Of a stretch of 6,483 nt of DNA, positions 5,545 to 6,483 are shown one piece after another (position 1 is the first letter of the stretch; each line of letters starts with the position of its first letter). Position numbers and translations under genes: made by a program. Source of the DNA: Oscillospiraceae bacterium (GTDB taxonomy: Bacteria > Bacillota_A > Clostridia > Oscillospirales > CAG-272); contig SVUH01000047.1 in assembly GCA_015063335.1 (NCBI GenBank), positions 1 to 6,483 on the forward strand. The letters run 5' to 3'. The notes under the pieces are model-generated. The model was not told the origin of the DNA. It saw only the letters and a program-made list of their open reading frames with translations, and made no database searches.

Positions 5545-6483
5545 ATGAAGAAAATATTATCGGCGTCACTCGCCTTTATACTTATAGCACTAACGCTTAC
5601 CGGCTGTCTTTTTCTCAATTTCGCCGAAAAGCAAACCGTCCGCTTCTATGTTGACGGAGAGCTTTACAAGACCTCTCTTGTTGAATACGGTAAAACTGTG
5701 ATAGAGCCCGAATGTCCGATTAAGGATATGCACATCTTCACGGGCTGGTATTCGGGAAGCATCAGGTTCAATTTTGCAACTCCCATAATCGCGGATCTTA
5801 ATCTTTACGCGTACTTTACTCTTGACGCCGAGAGCGCAACAGAGCAAATAAATCTCACCGCCGCAAGAAGCACCGTGACCGTACGCAATAAATCCTTTAA
5901 CTCTGCTATGGGCGGATTTATTGAAACGGAATCGCAGACCTCCCAGGGCTCGGGCGTCGTCATCGATATCTCAAACGGCTACGGATACGTTCTCACCAAT
6001 TATCACGTTGTAAATATCGAGGAGGGCTTTTCACAGCAGGCAATAAGCGTTGAGGACCCTTGGGGAAACAGCTTCGACGCGCACATATACAAGCACCAGA
6101 ATCTCACGGTAGAGGCAGCTGACGAAAGCTACGATCTCGCACTCATATATTTCAAATACGATAAAAATAAGGTAAAATACGAGCTTTTAGAGATAGAGCT
6201 CGGCAGTGATCCAAAGAAAGGCGACCACGTTATCTCCCTCGGTTCGCCCGAGGGAATGAAAAACGCCCTTACCTGCGGAGAGGTCCTTCTCTTCGAGCAG
6301 GTAAACACCGAGGATAACGGCAAAATGGATTTTGAAGCAATAGTACATAGCGCCACGATCAATCACGGCTCAAGCGGAGGACCGCTCGTCGATCCTTACG
6401 GCAGACTTGTCGGACTCAACTTCGCAGGCTCTGAGAGCCTTACATACGGCTGCGCGATCCCAATGTCCAAAATAAACGAATTT
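5545..6483 (+). CDS. Secreted lipoprotein serine protease, trypsin/HtrA fold, with N-terminal InlB-B-like repeat (3' end outside window)
   Basis: The frame starts with ATG at 5545, 10 bases after AAAAGGAG, and is still open after 313 codons at the right edge. Residues 1-20 are a signal peptide ending in the lipobox LTGC, so Cys21 should be lipidated and the protein anchored outside the membrane. Residues about 31-92 match the InlB B-repeat / Listeria-Bacteroides repeat pattern: VRFYVDGE, then VEYGKTVIEPECP, FTGWYSG, and FATPIIADLNLYAYF. A chymotrypsin-like protease domain follows from about 130, with all three catalytic residues visible: His154 in LTNYHVV, Asp197 in SYDLALIYF, and Ser277 in HGSSGGPLVD. 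The oxyanion-hole glycines and LVGLNFAG after the serine are also as expected. This is the arrangement of HtrA/DegP relatives, which handle misfolded or surface proteins; whether a PDZ domain follows cannot be seen. Its own substrate is unknown. Confidence 0.92.
   Translation, partial: MKKILSASLAFILIALTLTGCLFLNFAEKQTVRFYVDGELYKTSLVEYGKTVIEPECPIKDMHIFTGWYSGSIRFNFATPIIADLNLYAYFTLDAESATEQINLTAARSTVTVRNKSFNSAMGGFIETESQTSQGSGVVIDISNGYGYVLTNYHVVNIEEGFSQQAISVEDPWGNSFDAHIYKHQNLTVEAADESYDLALIYFKYDKNKVKYELLEIELGSDPKKGDHVISLGSPEGMKNALTCGEVLLFEQVNTEDNGKMDFEAIVHSATINHGSSGGPLVDPYGRLVGLNFAGSESLTYGCAIPMSKINEF

Noticed and set aside
5535..5654. An ATG at 5535 just after GGAG, in a different frame from the protease
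   Set aside because: Its product is a short frame with no family features, while the ATG at 5545 opens a frame with a textbook lipoprotein signal and an intact protease.

Overview
The window looks like chromosomal DNA from an anaerobic, low-to-moderate GC member of the Bacillota (class Clostridia, probably an uncultured gut lineage). This is inferred from three secreted lipoproteins with Gram-positive style lipoboxes, strong AGGAG-type ribosome binding sites, near-consensus sigma-A promoters, a type III pantothenate kinase and an ECF-type S component. No taxonomic marker gene is present, so the placement is an inference.

Layout. Positions 1-2588 (+) hold the 3' part of a carbohydrate-type (CUT1/MalFGK-like) ABC importer operon: the last codons of one permease, a complete MalG/UgpE-like permease, and a lipoprotein substrate-binding protein whose ATG overlaps the permease stop. 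The binding protein has an unusual C-terminal membrane helix in addition to its lipid anchor. Directly after its stop lies a perfect-consensus promoter driving a single-gene unit (2658-3350, +): a small lipoprotein with two probable OB-fold-like beta domains, closed by a strong bidirectional terminator at 3364-3395.

Positions 3351-3946 carry no confident gene. This stretch is packed with inverted repeats, has a 13-nt direct repeat near both ends, imperfect terminal inverted repeats, and an 88-codon minus-strand open frame without a start codon. It looks like a non-autonomous or decayed interspersed element lying between two convergent transcription units.

Positions 3947-5461 (-) form a vitamin B5 module: coaX (type III pantothenate kinase) from a perfect-consensus extended -10 promoter, followed by an ECF S component that is probably the pantothenate-specific PanT. 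Together they would import pantothenate and commit it to coenzyme A synthesis. Divergent from coaX, a lipoprotein serine protease of the trypsin/HtrA fold with an N-terminal InlB-B-like repeat starts at 5545 and runs off the right edge.

I see no phage, CRISPR, toxin-antitoxin or defence system. The points most worth a second look are the intergenic element with its minus-strand open frame, the doubly anchored binding protein, the repeat-plus-protease architecture, and the palindrome at the start site of the OB-fold lipoprotein gene.
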